Assembly (NCBI GenBank): GCA_033064195.1 | Contig: JARBJD010000031.1 | Coordinates: 310,001-374,000, forward strand | Length of the DNA: 64,000 bases | Origin: Blattamonas nauphoetae | Lineage: Eukaryota > Preaxostyla > Oxymonadida | Reading direction: 5' to 3' | Shown: positions 21,907 to 34,699 of the stretch, piece after piece | Layout: each line of letters starts with the position of its first letter | Position numbering within the stretch: position 1 is the stretch's first letter | Program-made: the position numbers and the translations under genes | The notes under the pieces: model-generated | What the model saw: the letters and a program-made list of their open reading frames with translations, nothing else | What the model was told of the DNA's origin: nothing | The model's database searches: none

Positions 21907-23895
21907 TCAGAGTGAGTCTTGGTGAACATAAAACAGGAGGTAGCAGTTCTTCTGAACTTCAGGGTTCGTCAGCACGTCCTCACGATTCATCTGGACAAAT
22001 GACAAAAAGGCACGCACACCATCTGTGTCATTGCGTCGTTATAGTTGATCCACTGAGCAGAGTTGGGTAGCTCAGAGTATGCTTCGTAATGGCCGGTCGT
22101 GGTCGAGTTGCCTGGAGACTGAAGAAGAAGAGAGACAAACCTTTGTGGACAATGATGCTGCGAAGATAATACATGTGCTTGTCTTCCTCGACACCAAATG
22201 CCAGTTCTCTGCCTGTGGCCTCGGGACGCTCAAATTGGGCCTGGTCTGCTTCTCGAGGATGACCATCAACAGAGGGCTGTGACTCGTAAGGCAGTGAGAT
22301 GGGCGGAGGCGACGAGTGTGGTGAAGGATGGCTTCCCGTAGTGTCGATGAGAGATTGAGAGAGATCCTCGTCTTCTTCTTCATCTGAGAGACACATCTTA
22401 CTGATCCTTCTGGAACCGCCTTGTAGTCCCATCTTTAGTTTTCCCATGATTTCAGATACATGGGTTGCGAATGAGGGTTGTTCTGCTTGGGAGTCTTGGG
22501 CACGCCTGTCTCTGTTGGAGGGACAGCTGCCAGTGTTGACTTTTTCAAAGATGCGTGTTTGCGTGTCTGGTGAGGTTGACTGCCTCTTCGCATGAGAGTT
22601 CGACGAGAAACCCAGAGTGTTTGTGTATTGCCCGAGCCGTCCAAGCGAGAGTGTGAGGTTGGGCTCGTTTGTCGCCTCCTCTCTGTTGAGTGAGAGGGTG
22701 GGGAGGACGTCGGTGGTGTGTGTCCGCAGAAAGTTTTGGCGAGAAGCACGCACCACATCCAAAGTCAAATCATTCTCCGGCAGACCGCGCGCCCACGCTT
22801 GGGATAAAAATTCGGTGAGTTGGGGGTGAGGCAGTGAGGAAGTGGGGGTGCGTGCGCCGGGCCATGTGTACGGAGAGAAGTTGAGCTCCGACGGAATCAC
22901 CACTGGGATCATGATCTTCTTCGCCCTGTCGTCCTCAATCTTAAATCGGGAGAGAGACAGAATTAAAACTCGAGGCAGTTCTGCGAGCCTTGTCGATGAG
23001 AAATACTCCGTGAACGAGCAACTTTCACATTTGAAATCTGCTTGGGACGGGCGGAACGAGTCACTCAAGAGAGACTCCAGCTGAACTGGGGGGAGGTCGC
23101 TCTCCGAACTGAAGAGCGTCTGGGAAATCGAGAGAAGCAGTTGGCCTGGAGAAGATGTCGGGGATGGAGGACTCTTAATCATCTGAGTCTCGGTGACGTT
23201 GGAGATCAGGTTCCCAACGAGGGGCTTTTCGCTTGAAAGTGGCTTGTCGTCGTTCTTGAAACGAAGGTTTCTGATTCTGCTCATGTCCGTGCGGGCGTGG
23301 ATCTGTCCACAGTGTCCGCATTGGAGTTCTTCCAGGATGACTTGATTGAAAGTCTCCTGGACGAGATTTGGATGATCGAACGTCTCGCTGTTGAATAAGG
23401 ACCAGAGTTCTTTGTCTACCTGCATGAGGAGGAAGATGAGCAGCTCCTCCGCATCTGCCATTCTTCCACGAGTGAATCCACCTCTTGAAAGCCGCGAAAC
23501 AACCTCAAACAATGGCGACGGATCGACAGAATGCGGGCTGGGGTAGGCGAGACAGAAGAGGGCGCATGTTAGTTCGAACGTTAAGGAAAATTGTGAGACA
23601 AGTGTCGTCCCGAGTGCTGTTGAGAACAGAAGTGATGTGAATGGGGGTAGGTTTGAGAGGACAGCAAGGACAGAAGACATATAGCAAGTATTTCCTATGT
23701 TTACGACCCCACATCTACGACGTTCGGGTGTTCGATTGTTGGGAGGATTCGGCTGTGTCTGATGGAAACTGAAGACTGGGAAAGAAACAAACCACTGAGA
23801 CCGCATTTGGTTCTGGATTCATTCAAATGGACAGAAAGGAGAGTTGAATCTTCGAATTGTTCCATTTTCCTGCTGCCCATAAACATTTTGTTCAA
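21907..23895 (-). CDS. Ubiquitin-specific protease (USP, peptidase C19)
   Basis: This cysteine protease removes ubiquitin from proteins. The Cys box GVVNIGNTCYMSSVLAVLSN comes first, then ADAEELLIFLL (the Q/D-x-x-E segment) and a CGHCG plus CESC zinc knuckle pair. LPRVLILSLSRFKIEDDRAK follows, with the His box TTGHYEAYSE and the closing WINYNDAM and NCYLLFYVHQDSL at the C terminus. Two 29-nt introns (22112-22140 and 21991-22019) must be removed to read the His box and the final exon; both are GT..AG. The stop is TGA at 21907-21909. The start may be the Met at 23806 or, with one more small intron, the Met at 23895. All catalytic regions are present, so it looks functional. Confidence 0.88.
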
Positions 23896-24129
23896 AGCTC
23901 CTTGTGTGACATTCAGTCTCTATCACAACACTATGGATAACAAGTCTGCTTTCTTCTTGTTTTCACTCTTTCTTTCATCCTCATTGTTTCCGAATCTCGC
24001 CTCTTTCATCAGGAAGAACCGCGAGTGAACCAGAAACACTCGAAATCGTGCACAATACTACTCGAAGCATTCTTGTTCGTGCAATTGGTTGTCAACTTCG
24101 CCCTCTTGAAGTTCATGGCATCCTTTGCA

Positions 24130-25102
24130 TGATTGATGATCTTATTGTGTCTGGAGGAAGCAGACGCTGAACTCTCCTCTCTCTTCGATGATGACGATGA
24201 AGAAATGATAGAATACAAGGGGGTGCGATTGGTTCCAAAGCCATCCATACTATGCTCGCTGAAACAACTTATCCTCTTTTCCTTTCTCATTGTCTCACAA
24301 AAGCAACAATCCGATGATGAGCATCGATCTCGCTCACAACAACATCAACACCATCCCAAGTTTCCTCACTGCCGCCAATCAATCATTTCAAACCGTGAAT
24401 CTTGTCAAGTTTTGCAGAAGGTTCCTCAAGGATTCCATTGTTTGGAAACGACAAGTTGAGCACGATGCGCTGTCCAATGAACCAACACGGGAGAGCCTCT
24501 GATGTCTCATTTGAAGTCAATTTCATCCTCAAACTCGATTACGACTCTCACTTCAGCTGGAGCTCATTCAGTTATCTCAACAATCGGGTCACTCAAATCT
24601 CGAACTCAAATCACTTCAATTGCAACACCCGAAGCAAACTACATCATCAGAGTCACCACGGATATGTTATTCACGCTGGGACACGGCAATATTGCCTCAG
24701 ACAGTCGAGAAGAAGACGTGATTTGGCGTTTGGATCAATGCGAACGGAATTGTCAGATGGCATTGATTCTTCCACGATTAATGGAGTGCAAAAGAAGCAC
24801 GTTGCTAAGTACTCTCAGAGGAGTCAGGAGGACGGTTCAATTGTGAAGGAACGGAAGAAAGAATCACCGACGATCCTTCTCACAAAATTTCGATACCAGA
24901 CCGACTTAGGAAGAATGTACGAACGAACTGATGGACAAACGGTGGAAGACGACAGTGAGGACAGCAAGTGTGACGATGAACCCAAGTCTGTTGGAACAGA
25001 ATCCCCAAAACTTTCTGACGCCTCTTCATCGACCCCGCCCTTCAGCATCGACATTCTCAACCACTCCCCATCTGTGGAAGACAAACCAATCCACAGCACT
25101 TA
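24130..25102 (+). CDS. Possible leucine-rich-repeat protein with acidic tail
   Basis: The plus strand shows SLKQLIL, then MMSIDLAHNNINTIPSFLTA and SFQTVNL. The spacing (LxxLxLxxN/IDLxxNxIxxIPxxL) is that of leucine-rich repeats. Downstream stretches change frame near 24500 and 24850 and end in a Ser/Asp/Glu-rich tail with KSVGTESPKLSDASSSTPPF and a stop at 25102. Exon joins are not resolved. LRR proteins mediate protein-protein contacts; nothing more specific can be said. Confidence 0.35.
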
Positions 25103-25619
25103 AGTCACGCCACTGGCCGACACTTCCACAATGTGTCGTTGAGGGTGTATCAGCAGCTGCCATTTGAAGATGTTGATGAAAAGACCACAAGAAGTGATTG
25201 GCGGTGTGGGAGATTGGAGAGCTGAAGAAATCAGTTGACCCTGCAGCTGAGAATTGAGCTATGAAGGGATCATAGGTTGTGTCTGAGTTCTTTGTTTCCA
25301 GTTCTCCACATTTGAGCAACTGATAAACGGAACATCCTTCGATAACAGCCTCTGAAGTCGTCGATCAAATTCTCGAAGATACAATCGAATGCGAATGTTG
25401 TAATGGCTTCTACTCGCATTTCAGACACAGATACTGCTCATGATATCAATGTCTGTAGTTTCCATCGGATTCGACAGTTAATCGCATCAAGATCGCACAC
25501 ACATCACTTTCATTCACCTCTCACTTAACACAAAGAACAATGAACAACACCACCGACAGGGTATGCAGTCCTTCATAATCCGCCCTTTATTCACCTTTTT
25601 TCTCTCCCATTTTGTCAAC

Positions 25620-26109
25620 ATCATCCTCCTCACTCGTTCCAACCAGAAACCAAATGTGCGACATCTCAAGCAGACTCCAATTTTCAGAACCAAAAATACA
25701 GCTCAACAAACTCTACTGACGCAAGAATTTGTGGATTGGAAAGGTTGGTTAGGAATGTGCTGAACACAGTCTGATGGTTTTCTTCAGCCGGTTCGGAAGG
25801 ATCGACAGTGTTCGTACGAACCCAAAACAGAATGGCATATTTTGTGTGCGAGGAATGGTGCTGAGTGGGGCGGTGGAGCAGACAGCGCATTCCCCTCTGC
25901 ACTCTCCTCGTCAGCCTGTTCATCGTGTTGCTCTTCTTCCGAGAGCAGCTCCTTCCGTTGTGGAGTGGATCCTCCAGGCCTCTTTCAAAGAGACTGTCGA
26001 GCGAGGGAAGAAAGAAGGGGTGTTGGACATGGTTGTGATGCTCAAGCGCGAAGGGATGCTCTCACAAGCGACGACTCTCCTTCCCACTTCATCAGAACAC
26101 GAAAGCTGA
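25620..26109 (+). CDS. Unknown two-exon gene
   Basis: A stretch ending QTLLTQEFVDWK is followed by a GTTGGTTAGG..TTCTTCAG segment that fits an intron of about 45 nt (near 25743-25788), then RFGRIDSVRTNPKQNGIFCV continuing to a stop at 26109. The second part has a helical, Lys/Glu-rich end (ILQASFKETVERGKKEGVLD). A rival frame is also open over the same bases, so the reading frame is not certain. No family recognised. Confidence 0.3.
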
Positions 26110-26155
26110 CGATAGTCAAGTCCTGCCCTTTCACGATCTTCGATCAGTACAATGA

Positions 26156-26719
26156 TTGTTGGTTCGGGAGCGCATCAGAAGTCATGTCAGCATTCCCAAC
26201 CTCAGGAACAATCCAATCATACGATTCTCCGATCGTCTGAATAGGAGTGTAGACCTTCGGAGCAAGGACACAAGCAGAGAGTCTGAGTCTTTTGCTGAAT
26301 CTAGGAGAATAAAGACATCGCGTTGCACAAATTCCCCTTCAACGAAGAGATTGCAGTTAAAATCAAGAGAAAACGAGAATATTGCAGACTTGAGGTTCAT
26401 AGTGTTGGGACTGCGCATCAATCTGAACTCTTCCAGATTCAGCTTTATCAAGACATCTCTTCTCAGAAAACAAAGAGATTTCGGTTCAAAATTGAGTGAA
26501 AACAAGAATACTGCATACTTTCAGTTCAGAGAGCTGTATTACAAAATTACGATGAGATCATCCCAAATCGGAAAAAGAGCCTGTGGTCAAACAACTGACA
26601 GTTCAATTCTCCAAGTCACTCAAGTGTCAAAGTCCCGATTATACACTGCTTATCTCGTTGTGGATCTTTCCTTTCACATCTTACTCACACTTTTCGGAAC
26701 AACGGAGAATCACTCCTGA
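26156..26719 (+). CDS. Doubtful frame with internal direct repeat
   Basis: This is a 187-residue open frame rich in Arg and Ser. Two related segments of about 105 bases lie near 26285-26400 and 26420-26535; both contain CAAAGAGAT or CGAAGAGATTG, then AAAATCAAGAGAAAACGAGA-like sequence and ACTGCA or ATTGCAGACTT. The frame may be an accident of this duplication. No homologue recognised. Confidence 0.2.
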   Translation: MLVRERIRSHVSIPNLRNNPIIRFSDRLNRSVDLRSKDTSRESESFAESRRIKTSRCTNSPSTKRLQLKSRENENIADLRFIVLGLRINLNSSRFSFIKTSLLRKQRDFGSKLSENKNTAYFQFRELYYKITMRSSQIGKRACGQTTDSSILQVTQVSKSRLYTAYLVVDLSFHILLTLFGTTENHS

Positions 26720-26935
26720 AAAAATGATGAGCTCCGGAGATCCCCACAAACTCAGGGTTTCACACCTACAAATAAATACGAAAAATGGTCGGGAAGGTGG
26801 TTTGACTAGCCTTGCTCCTGGCAACACAGGTAGTGGCTGAAATGCGATGACAGTTCTGCTTGGTCTTGTTTTCAAAAATGAGAGGGAATAAAGATCACGA
26901 TAAACGGTAATGTGTTGTGAAAATCAGGATCGCAC

Positions 26936-29900
26936 TCAGGGAGGGGGACTCTTGCATTTCCTTTTCGGTTTGGCTGGAGCTTTTTGTTTGGCGACGCGTT
27001 CGACAATATCGTCTGTATCTGAATCGTCGGAAATTATCATGACTGTCCTCTTCACCTTCTTCACTTCTGGAACGACGACCTGCTGTACTGGCCCCCCGTA
27101 ATCGCTTTCCATGTCCTCGCCCGCATTGAGGGTCGGTCGAGCCAGTCCGGCGACCAAGCTCGGTCGGAGTTCTGGTTTGTTCTCGAAGGGCGTATTCGGC
27201 ACACTGACATGAAAGTCAAGCTGTGTCCGTCCAACTTTGTCGTCACGCTTCTGCTTCGAGATTGCGTCCTCGACGATTCGGCGGGAGATGTTCACCACGA
27301 ACTCCACTCGCTGCGACCCTGTGACGGAATGGTCTCTCCGATTGGCCATCCCATCATTGTCGAACCTGTCTGTGGACTTCTCGATGAGATTAAGTTGTTC
27401 TTGCACGGCTTTCAAGTCGACTTGTGACTCGACACAAACTTGAACGAATTGGTTGACAACGGCCTCCACACTGTTCTCGGATATCTGATTGGTCGAGACT
27501 TTGGGGTGGTGGGCTAGCTGATGCACAAGATATCTGAATGAGGATTCGGGCCTGAGATGCCAGAGATGGTTCACGGACTGCTGACCATGGATTTCGGGTT
27601 GTCTTCGAATCGACCGACTCGCTGAGAGAGCGCTCTGTGCCCAAACATCAAAGCAGTAACAAAGTTCTGCTTCAAAGTGTGGTGGTTTCGGTTCACAAAG
27701 GAGGAAGAGGAAGAGGACAGAGAGAGTTCGGGGTGGGAGGTGGCGATTATACAGAAGAGAACTGAGGAGTCTGAAGAGCGCATTTCTGACGTTGTGTGAA
27801 GTGTGTTGCAGTGTGGTAAAGATGATCCTCTCGTCCTCTCGGGGAGTGATCAGGATGTTTTGACCAAACGAATCGTTTTCTACGGTCATCCCGGAGCGAG
27901 TGGTGATCGAACCATCTCTCGATGGAGTGGTCGTTGCGGCTCGATCCAAACTGAGCTGTGATTTGTCTGAATGCGACGTTGTGAAGAGAGGATCTATTGT
28001 CACACACTGGAAGAGCCACAGGTTCATCAATGCGGTGAGGCTCACCCAATCTCGGGTGACGGTGTTGAGTGTGATAATTGGAAGGGAGTGACAAACCTGG
28101 AAATGGCGAAATAGATTTGGTGTGATGAGGGAGTTGACAGTGAGGAGTTGTTGTTGTGAGAGGGAAAGAAGATTGATGATCAGGAGACGCTGGTATTCAA
28201 TCAAAAACGGTTGAAGGTTATTCAATTCACATTTCCAGTTGGAGTCTGATGTGAAGGCGTTCTCTTCGCTGAGCAGGAGTGGAAGGATCCCATTCTCCGA
28301 AGTCTGGAGTTGCTCCTCTGCCAACGTCAGGATCCCTCTGTTCACCCTGCGAGAGACAAAAACGGCACAGAGAACACGAATCACACTGCAGATGAGGATG
28401 CACTGGGTGGATTGTCTGGCAAACTGGCGCGGGGTTGTCTGTGCAGAATCGATGAGTGATTGACGGAGTTTCTCTGCTTCAGATTCGTCGGAGACCGGCT
28501 GGACTTGCTGAGCTTTTGTTGTCGATTTTCCTTTCCCTTTTTGCAGAACAGGAGTGGTGCCGGGAGCTGGGCCTCGTTCATCCACCCACACGACTGTGCG
28601 GAGCAGCTCAAGTATCCTTTTGATCATCCTCTTCGAACAGATCGCATTCACGACAGCATCACCTTCGCTGAGAACAACTCCAAGCACTCGCAACACTTCG
28701 CTTGCGTCAATGATTTTGTCGGTATCGATGAGTGTCGCAGCTTGTGTTGACGGAGATTCTCCGGATGCAATCGTGTTCAGCGAGGACAGGCACAACGAGA
28801 GTGTCCTGAACGTCAATTTCTGGTAGAGTGCTCGACGGGGAGTGGGGGCAGTCTGGTCGATCAGCATGCCAGATGGTTGAGCCTCTGTCTGTGCCTGCTC
28901 CCCTTTCTTTGGTTTGGATGGTTTCGGGGGTGGCGGTGGCGGAGGAGGTGGTGGGACTGTTTCGATGATGTCACAGATTTTTTCGGCCACTCGAAAGGCG
29001 AGACGGTTCATTTGGTCGTCCGGAATGAAAGTGAGACCGATGAGAACCTCAATGCTCCACATACAGACACTCGCATCACAGGGGCCCCAGAGACAATCGG
29101 TTTGTTCGTCGTTTTCTGTTCTCGGATCGAGTCTGAGAGGAGTCCCGCGTTCTGGACGGATAGCAAGATCAACATCTTCCGAGCTTTCTTCGATCTCCTC
29201 TGCATCAATCAGTTTCGATGGAACGAAAGTGTTGGCGACAGCCAACAAGATTCTCAGTGCTCTTTGATGCAATCCGTGATTTGTTCCTTTGCACAAGAGA
29301 AGGAACTCTACAAAGAAGAGGGATGCTGGGTGAAGGAGCGGCTGTTCGGACGGGAGAGACGCTGAGAGGTGAGTGATTCGATAGTAAGAAGTGGAGGCGC
29401 CCTTCGTTTTGACAGTCGGGGAGGTGTGTGTCGGATAAAGGCTAACTGGATCCTGCGAATCGATTGTGACGAGAGTGAGCGGCCAGACAAGCATTGGATT
29501 CTGCTGCACGTAAGGAAGGAAGGGGGTACTTGCCTCTTTCGCATTCTTGATTTTGTTCATTGACTCCAAGAGACTTGTTGACAGGCAGAAAGAAAGATCC
29601 AGATGAACGGATTGCGAGCTTTCTGATGAACCCTTCTGTGAACCGGGTTTTGGAGATTGTTCCACAACCGAGTCGTTGAAGGGGAAGAGTCGGTGTGACG
29701 GCTGAACGGCTTGCTTACCCTTCTTTGTCTGTGGAGGAGGAGGTGAGTGAAGGAATTGAACAGGCTCTCGCTGATCGTTCTGATAATGTTCGGAGGCGAG
29801 TCTTGCCATTTCTGAGGCAAGGTGTGTCAATTTCTCCATCAAGGACTCCTCCAAGCGTGGATTCACACTGCTTTGAGACAAGAAGAGGCTGGGAGATTCT

Positions 29901-32900
29901 TCAGCAAAAATGAGAGCAAGCTCCATGCCGTTCACGGCTGCTTGCTCCTTCCTCACGCTTTCCATGGCTGGGTCTGAGATGGTCTTCAGTCCGAATGACT
30001 GAGACTGTTGGCACTCCCACTCGTTCTCATCCGACTCGTCTTCCAACTCGTCGTCCGACTCGTCTTTCGACACGAGTGACCTCAGAGGCACTGGCGATGT
30101 GAGAAGCGAGTTCAGTGGAGTCTGGACGTCATTCCCGACCTTGTCGAATTTAACAAACGGAGATGTCTGAACGGCTGAGAAGAGGCTGGTGAACCTCGAT
30201 CGCATTGAGCATGTTCGGCAACCATGTCGACAATTCGTTCTATTTGCCCAACTTTGAAGACTTTCGACTGGTCGATGGCCATTTCTGATGACGTCCTTCG
30301 AAGTCCGTGAGTTGTGGTTCGGCGGAGAGGAGTGTGTGGACCCATCGCCATCGCGAATAAAGGCTGAGGAGTTGTCGGGGCATCCACTTCCTCGTCGAGC
30401 AGTTCGTCTTCATTTGTGTTGAAGAGCGAATCCAGTGTCAGACTGAGGCAGCCGTCTGAAACAGTCATTGCAAACGATGCGGAAATGGCACAGAGCCAGT
30501 TCATGGCGTTTCGGGACAGAAGCATGACGACGGACCAGCGGAGAAGGAGAAGAAGTCGGGGAGCGAGTTGGCTTTCTTTCGATTTGGATGGATCGACATC
30601 GTCGAGCAGACTGCGCATTCGGTCGAGGAGGCGGGACAGGAGAGTGCGAGTGGTGACGTGTGTCGCGTCGGAGTGTGACGATTTGATGAGGTCAATCCAA
30701 TCGTTGACTGTGTCCAGATTGAGTTTCTCGCAGAGTGCTATGAAGGTTCGCTGCATCCCAGAATCAACATGAGTGGAGAGAGTCGTTTCAACCTCAGCGC
30801 GAGATACCGCAAGTCTTCGTTCAAGATCGACTTTCCGGAGATCCGAGGAGTGGAGAATTGATTGTCGAGTGCTTGTTTGTTCACTGCCAATTCTCTGAAA
30901 TCAATGAGAAAGCGGAGGAAGGAGTTGGAGATGGTGTACCGGATGTGGAGAAAGTGTTTGAATAACTGTTTGGATAACGAAGACAAAGACGAGAAGAAGC
31001 GGAGAAGGTTGTATGCTCTGAGGGAAGACGAGTTCGTCGGCGGGAGGAGAAGATCCTCAAGGAAGACGAGGAGGTACGAGCTGAGGGTGATGAGAACAAT
31101 GAAGACAATACCGAGTGGAGTTGACCTTGAACATTCCCATGATCGCATTGCATACAATTCGAAGAGAGTGTCGAAGCTGTTTCATTTTCTCCTTCTTCTT
31201 CTTCTCGACGTTGACGATCGACATCGCATCGTCCTCGGTAATCGCGCTCTCAGAAGCGTCTCCGTTCAGGATGAGATCGACCATCGTCCCGGATTTTTCG
31301 TCGATTTGAGACTGGCCACGAGGAGTGTCGGATACTTCCGTGACGTCCTGCGGTGGGGCAGGAAAGACAGTGAAGTGGTCAAATCCTCCTGCGTTGAAAG
31401 CGTGAAGGAAGATGAAGGAGAGCGAGACAAAAGTTGTCTGCCTGACGAGATCGTCTTTGTCTCGGAGGCGGAGAGACAAGTCGCTGGACATATTGGGAGT
31501 GAACTGTTTGTAGAAGCACGAATCGGTGAAGAATGAAGCGATGGAGTGAATAGCTGCCACTCGAACGGCATTGTCCACGTCTTCCAGGCGGCCAGTTAAA
31601 GGCTCTGAGAAAATGAGAGTGACAGAGAAGCAGACCCATGAACTGAGGAATAACAGTTGGGTAGCTATGCCCAATCTGCATCGTGGAAGCACACAATTGC
31701 TCGCGGATGACTTTAGACTCGTCCGTAAACCGTTTTTTCCACTCCTCCAGGAGACCGCCAGCGTGAGCGATGACTGCTGTGGCATTCCCCTTCATCATCT
31801 GGGCGACGAGTGACACAAATGTGCGTCGAACGGCAATGTTGACATTTTGGAGCATGTTGGTGAGGAGGGGATACGTGAGGAAGAGACACCGAGGAGCGTG
31901 GATGTGGAGTGTCTCGATGACGACAAGATACTTCTTGTTTGCCACAGTATTCGGTAGTGTCTTTGAAACTCGCTTTGCTTTGGGCTTGGGCTGCTTCTCT
32001 GAGTGTTTTGCTTGAAGGGATGGGGAGTGAGACTGGCTTGTTCGGATTTCTTTGTCGAAGGCGATGATCGGACTGAGAAGACGATGCAGATGAAGAGAAG
32101 GATACTCAAAAAGAATCTGTTTGAAGTACTCCGATAATGGTCGCTGGAGAGATTCTGCTGCTGATCGAAAAACTTCACATGCTGCTTTGCGGTGAATGTC
32201 AGCGTACTTCTTTTTGTTTGGGATGACGTAGTCGAATAATATATTGAACTGGGATGGGTAAATATCATCAGCTGATTCAATGAGAGCTGAAATGATCCGA
32301 ACTACATATTGTTCGATGCCAACTGTGTTACATGGTCTGGAAAAGACATGACCATGAAATACAAGGAGATTAGACCTGAGGATTGTAATGAGCCCTGCAT
32401 AGATATTATCAAGGAGTCCAGGATCATCAAGTGACTGGGCATAGCCAAAGAGTCGCAGTTCGTCGCACTGTTCGAGGAGACCAAATGCATTCCGGTAGAG
32501 AACCTCTTTATCGTTTTCAAGAAGTTCAAATGCAGACAGGAGGGCACGAAACATTACCTTGAGATGTTTGAAAATGTTGCGAGAAATAGGTCCAATAAAG
32601 AAGTCTAGAGATGAGAAACCTTCAACTGATCTTTAGTTAATGGCATATTAGGTTTTGCGGTACGCAAGAGTTGAATGATGCACTTGAGAGTGGAAACTTG
32701 GACATCTCGTTCTCTTCTTCCGAGTTGAGTAATGAGATTGTTTGAGAGTTTCTTCAGGGTCTTTTCATCAGGACGATCTTTTTGAGTTGTCAGGAATGCT
32801 TCAATGTCCTGTGTGAGAGAATACGAAATGAACAGTCGATTGAGAAGGATAAACTTTAAGGTGTTTGATAAGTGCATTCAGGGGTGATGGAAACTTCTTT

Positions 32901-32917
32901 TTGAGAGGTGATGCCAT
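26936..32917 (-). CDS. PDS5: Sister chromatid cohesion protein PDS5
   Basis: PDS5 binds the cohesin ring on chromosomes and controls its loading and release. It is a HEAT-repeat protein of usually 1200-1500 residues; here nearly 1900 are predicted, the excess being disordered inserts. Starting with MASPLKKKFPSPLNALIKHLK, a 46-nt intron (32809-32854) leads to DIEAFLTTQKDRPDEKTLKK. A 62-nt intron (32558-32619) leads to VMFRALLSAFELLENDKEVL, and a 31-nt intron (31605-31635) to EPLTGRLEDVDNAVRVAAIH, matching the GRFNDxxxxIR block of PDS5. Further introns near 31070-31115, 30780 and 30190 are needed. The last exon (26936-30205, over 1000 residues) keeps the C-terminal HEAT pattern (LRPESSFRYLVHQLAHHP). 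Inserts include an acidic DDELEDESDENE run, a run of about ten prolines and a Lys/Ser-rich tail. The stop is TGA. Confidence 0.85.
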
Positions 32918-32999
32918 AAAACGAGTTTCTGATTGAGGTTAGAACAAAATTACGAACCTTTCTATCCCATTCTTTTCTTCAGCCTTTTCGCCAAGACAG

Positions 33000-33390
33000 A
33001 CCCCCCACTCATCCTCATTCTTCCCTTCCACACCCTCCCTTTCCTCCTGCTCCACTCCTTCTGCTTTCTCCAATCTCCTCCCCTGTCCGAAGCACCTTCC
33101 ACACCTCATCACTCTGGCTCTCCAATCCATGATCGACAACGAGGGCTTCGGTGTTGAAAGGACGCGGGAGCGGGTACGTGTCTCATTTCTTTTCCTCCAC
33201 GACAAAGTGGGACTCGCAGAACAAGCTTCGGTTGGCAGTGTTGGCGTCGAAGTGGGCGAAGGGGAATAGAGTGAGTGCGAAGAAAGCTGGCAGGCGATGG
33301 TCAGAAATGGCGAACGTACGATCGCAGACATCTCAATCTGTCTCGTATCAAGCAGGCGGTTCCTCGGAAAAAATTGGGCGGGAATGATCT
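33000..33390 (+). CDS. Possible short exons, unknown
   Basis: The plus strand has LALQSMIDNEGFGVERTRER, then a GTACGT..AAAG segment of about 34 nt, then WDSQNKLRLAVLASKWAKGN in phase, followed by another GTGAGT donor. The splice fit suggests a real gene diverging from PDS5 with a shared intergenic region, but no domain is recognised and the ends are not found. From 33470 to 33620 I see nothing. Confidence 0.25.
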
Positions 33391-33629
33391 CTTCCTTGAT
33401 AGATGAATAAGCTGATCCAGTCTGTACCGATGACGACAGCTGCTCCTTAAGGACGTACAAAATGATTAGAAATGGATAAGTTTGTTATCTTCAATCTCGT
33501 TGTCCATTAAGCAACTTCAGGAAATAAAGAAAATAGTCAATTCAGAAACTCCCTGGCACATCGCCTGCATTGTCTTCCATTAATATTTCTCCTTTATTTT
33601 TCTTGTTTCTTTCCTTCTGTTCTTCATGG

Positions 33630-34580
33630 TATGTTTTCAAGACGATCACGAGCATCGGTTTGCTTTTTGTCCTTTTCTCGATCAGTTCTGCTATCTCAGT
33701 CATACACTTTCTCTAAATCTGAAATTGTGCAACTTGGAGATTCGGTTATTCATCGTGATGATGATCGATCCACCGTTTGCTTCATTCCACATCGTTTTAC
33801 AAATATTTCTCGTACTCATTCTTCCGTCCATCCGTCTCTTCGTTTGCATGTTTCATCATCGCCTTGTTCTTCGTCTTTCAAGTTCATCCCCGCTCAACTG
33901 TGCGACAATATGCTCCACTTTTCGTCCCCTCCTCAGCCTTCTTTCCACCACCCGGAGCATCCCATTCAACACCTTCCCGCCTTTCTCCGTCTTCTCCAAA
34001 TCAGCACGCCATTTCTCCCTTCTTTTCTCTCTGGTTCTCCCGGCAATCTCTTCTCTCTTCGTCACCACTCCACGAACCAATACTCACTCAACGTTGTGGT
34101 GCTGATCAGTCGATCAATATCCCATCAATCATCAATTCTCTATCACCTGTCTCGAATTTGTCCAATTTTCTGTTGGATACTTTCTTTTTACTGTGCAACC
34201 TTCTCTCGACCACTCAAACACTCGCTCTGAAGAACAATCTTTCCGCCGAAGAAGAACAACCATTTGATATGTTTAAGGCACAGCGACATGTATCGACGAG
34301 ACTGTTGGAGATGCATGAGTGAAGTTTCACCACACACCTCTCCTCGATCAAAACAGATCAAACAGAAGGTCTTTTTGACAAAATCAAAGATATTCTGGAA
34401 CAAGATCAGTTTTAAGACCTCACTCTTTGCGACGTTATCGTTTCCTATCGTTATATTCATCTTTTCATCCAAATTTCAGATTCTGTCATCTTTCAGAGTC
34501 GCTCGATCAAAGAGTTCAAAAGGAATGAGTATGGAGAAATGATCATCAAGAAACCTGAGCGTGGTATGTTTTGGAACGCT
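33630..34580 (+). CDS. Possible exons next to transposon insertion, unknown
   Basis: All three plus-strand frames are partly open with Ser/Pro/Phe-rich sequence. The more gene-like parts are AEEEQPFDMFKAQRHVSTRL (near 34245) and, after a TTTCAG acceptor, SRSIKEFKRNEYGEMIIKKP (near 34500) followed by a GTATGT donor at about 34563. The DDE transposon starts 50 bases later, so it may have entered an intron of this gene. No family recognised. Confidence 0.22.
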
Positions 34581-34699
34581 CGATAATGCCTGAACGATAT
34601 GAACCTGGTTTGATCCAGCTAGTCACCTGAAAACCCGGTAGTAAATAACAAATCGGTAGTTTTTTTTCGGGTCCCAAAAGTGGGAGGTTTTGCATGATG

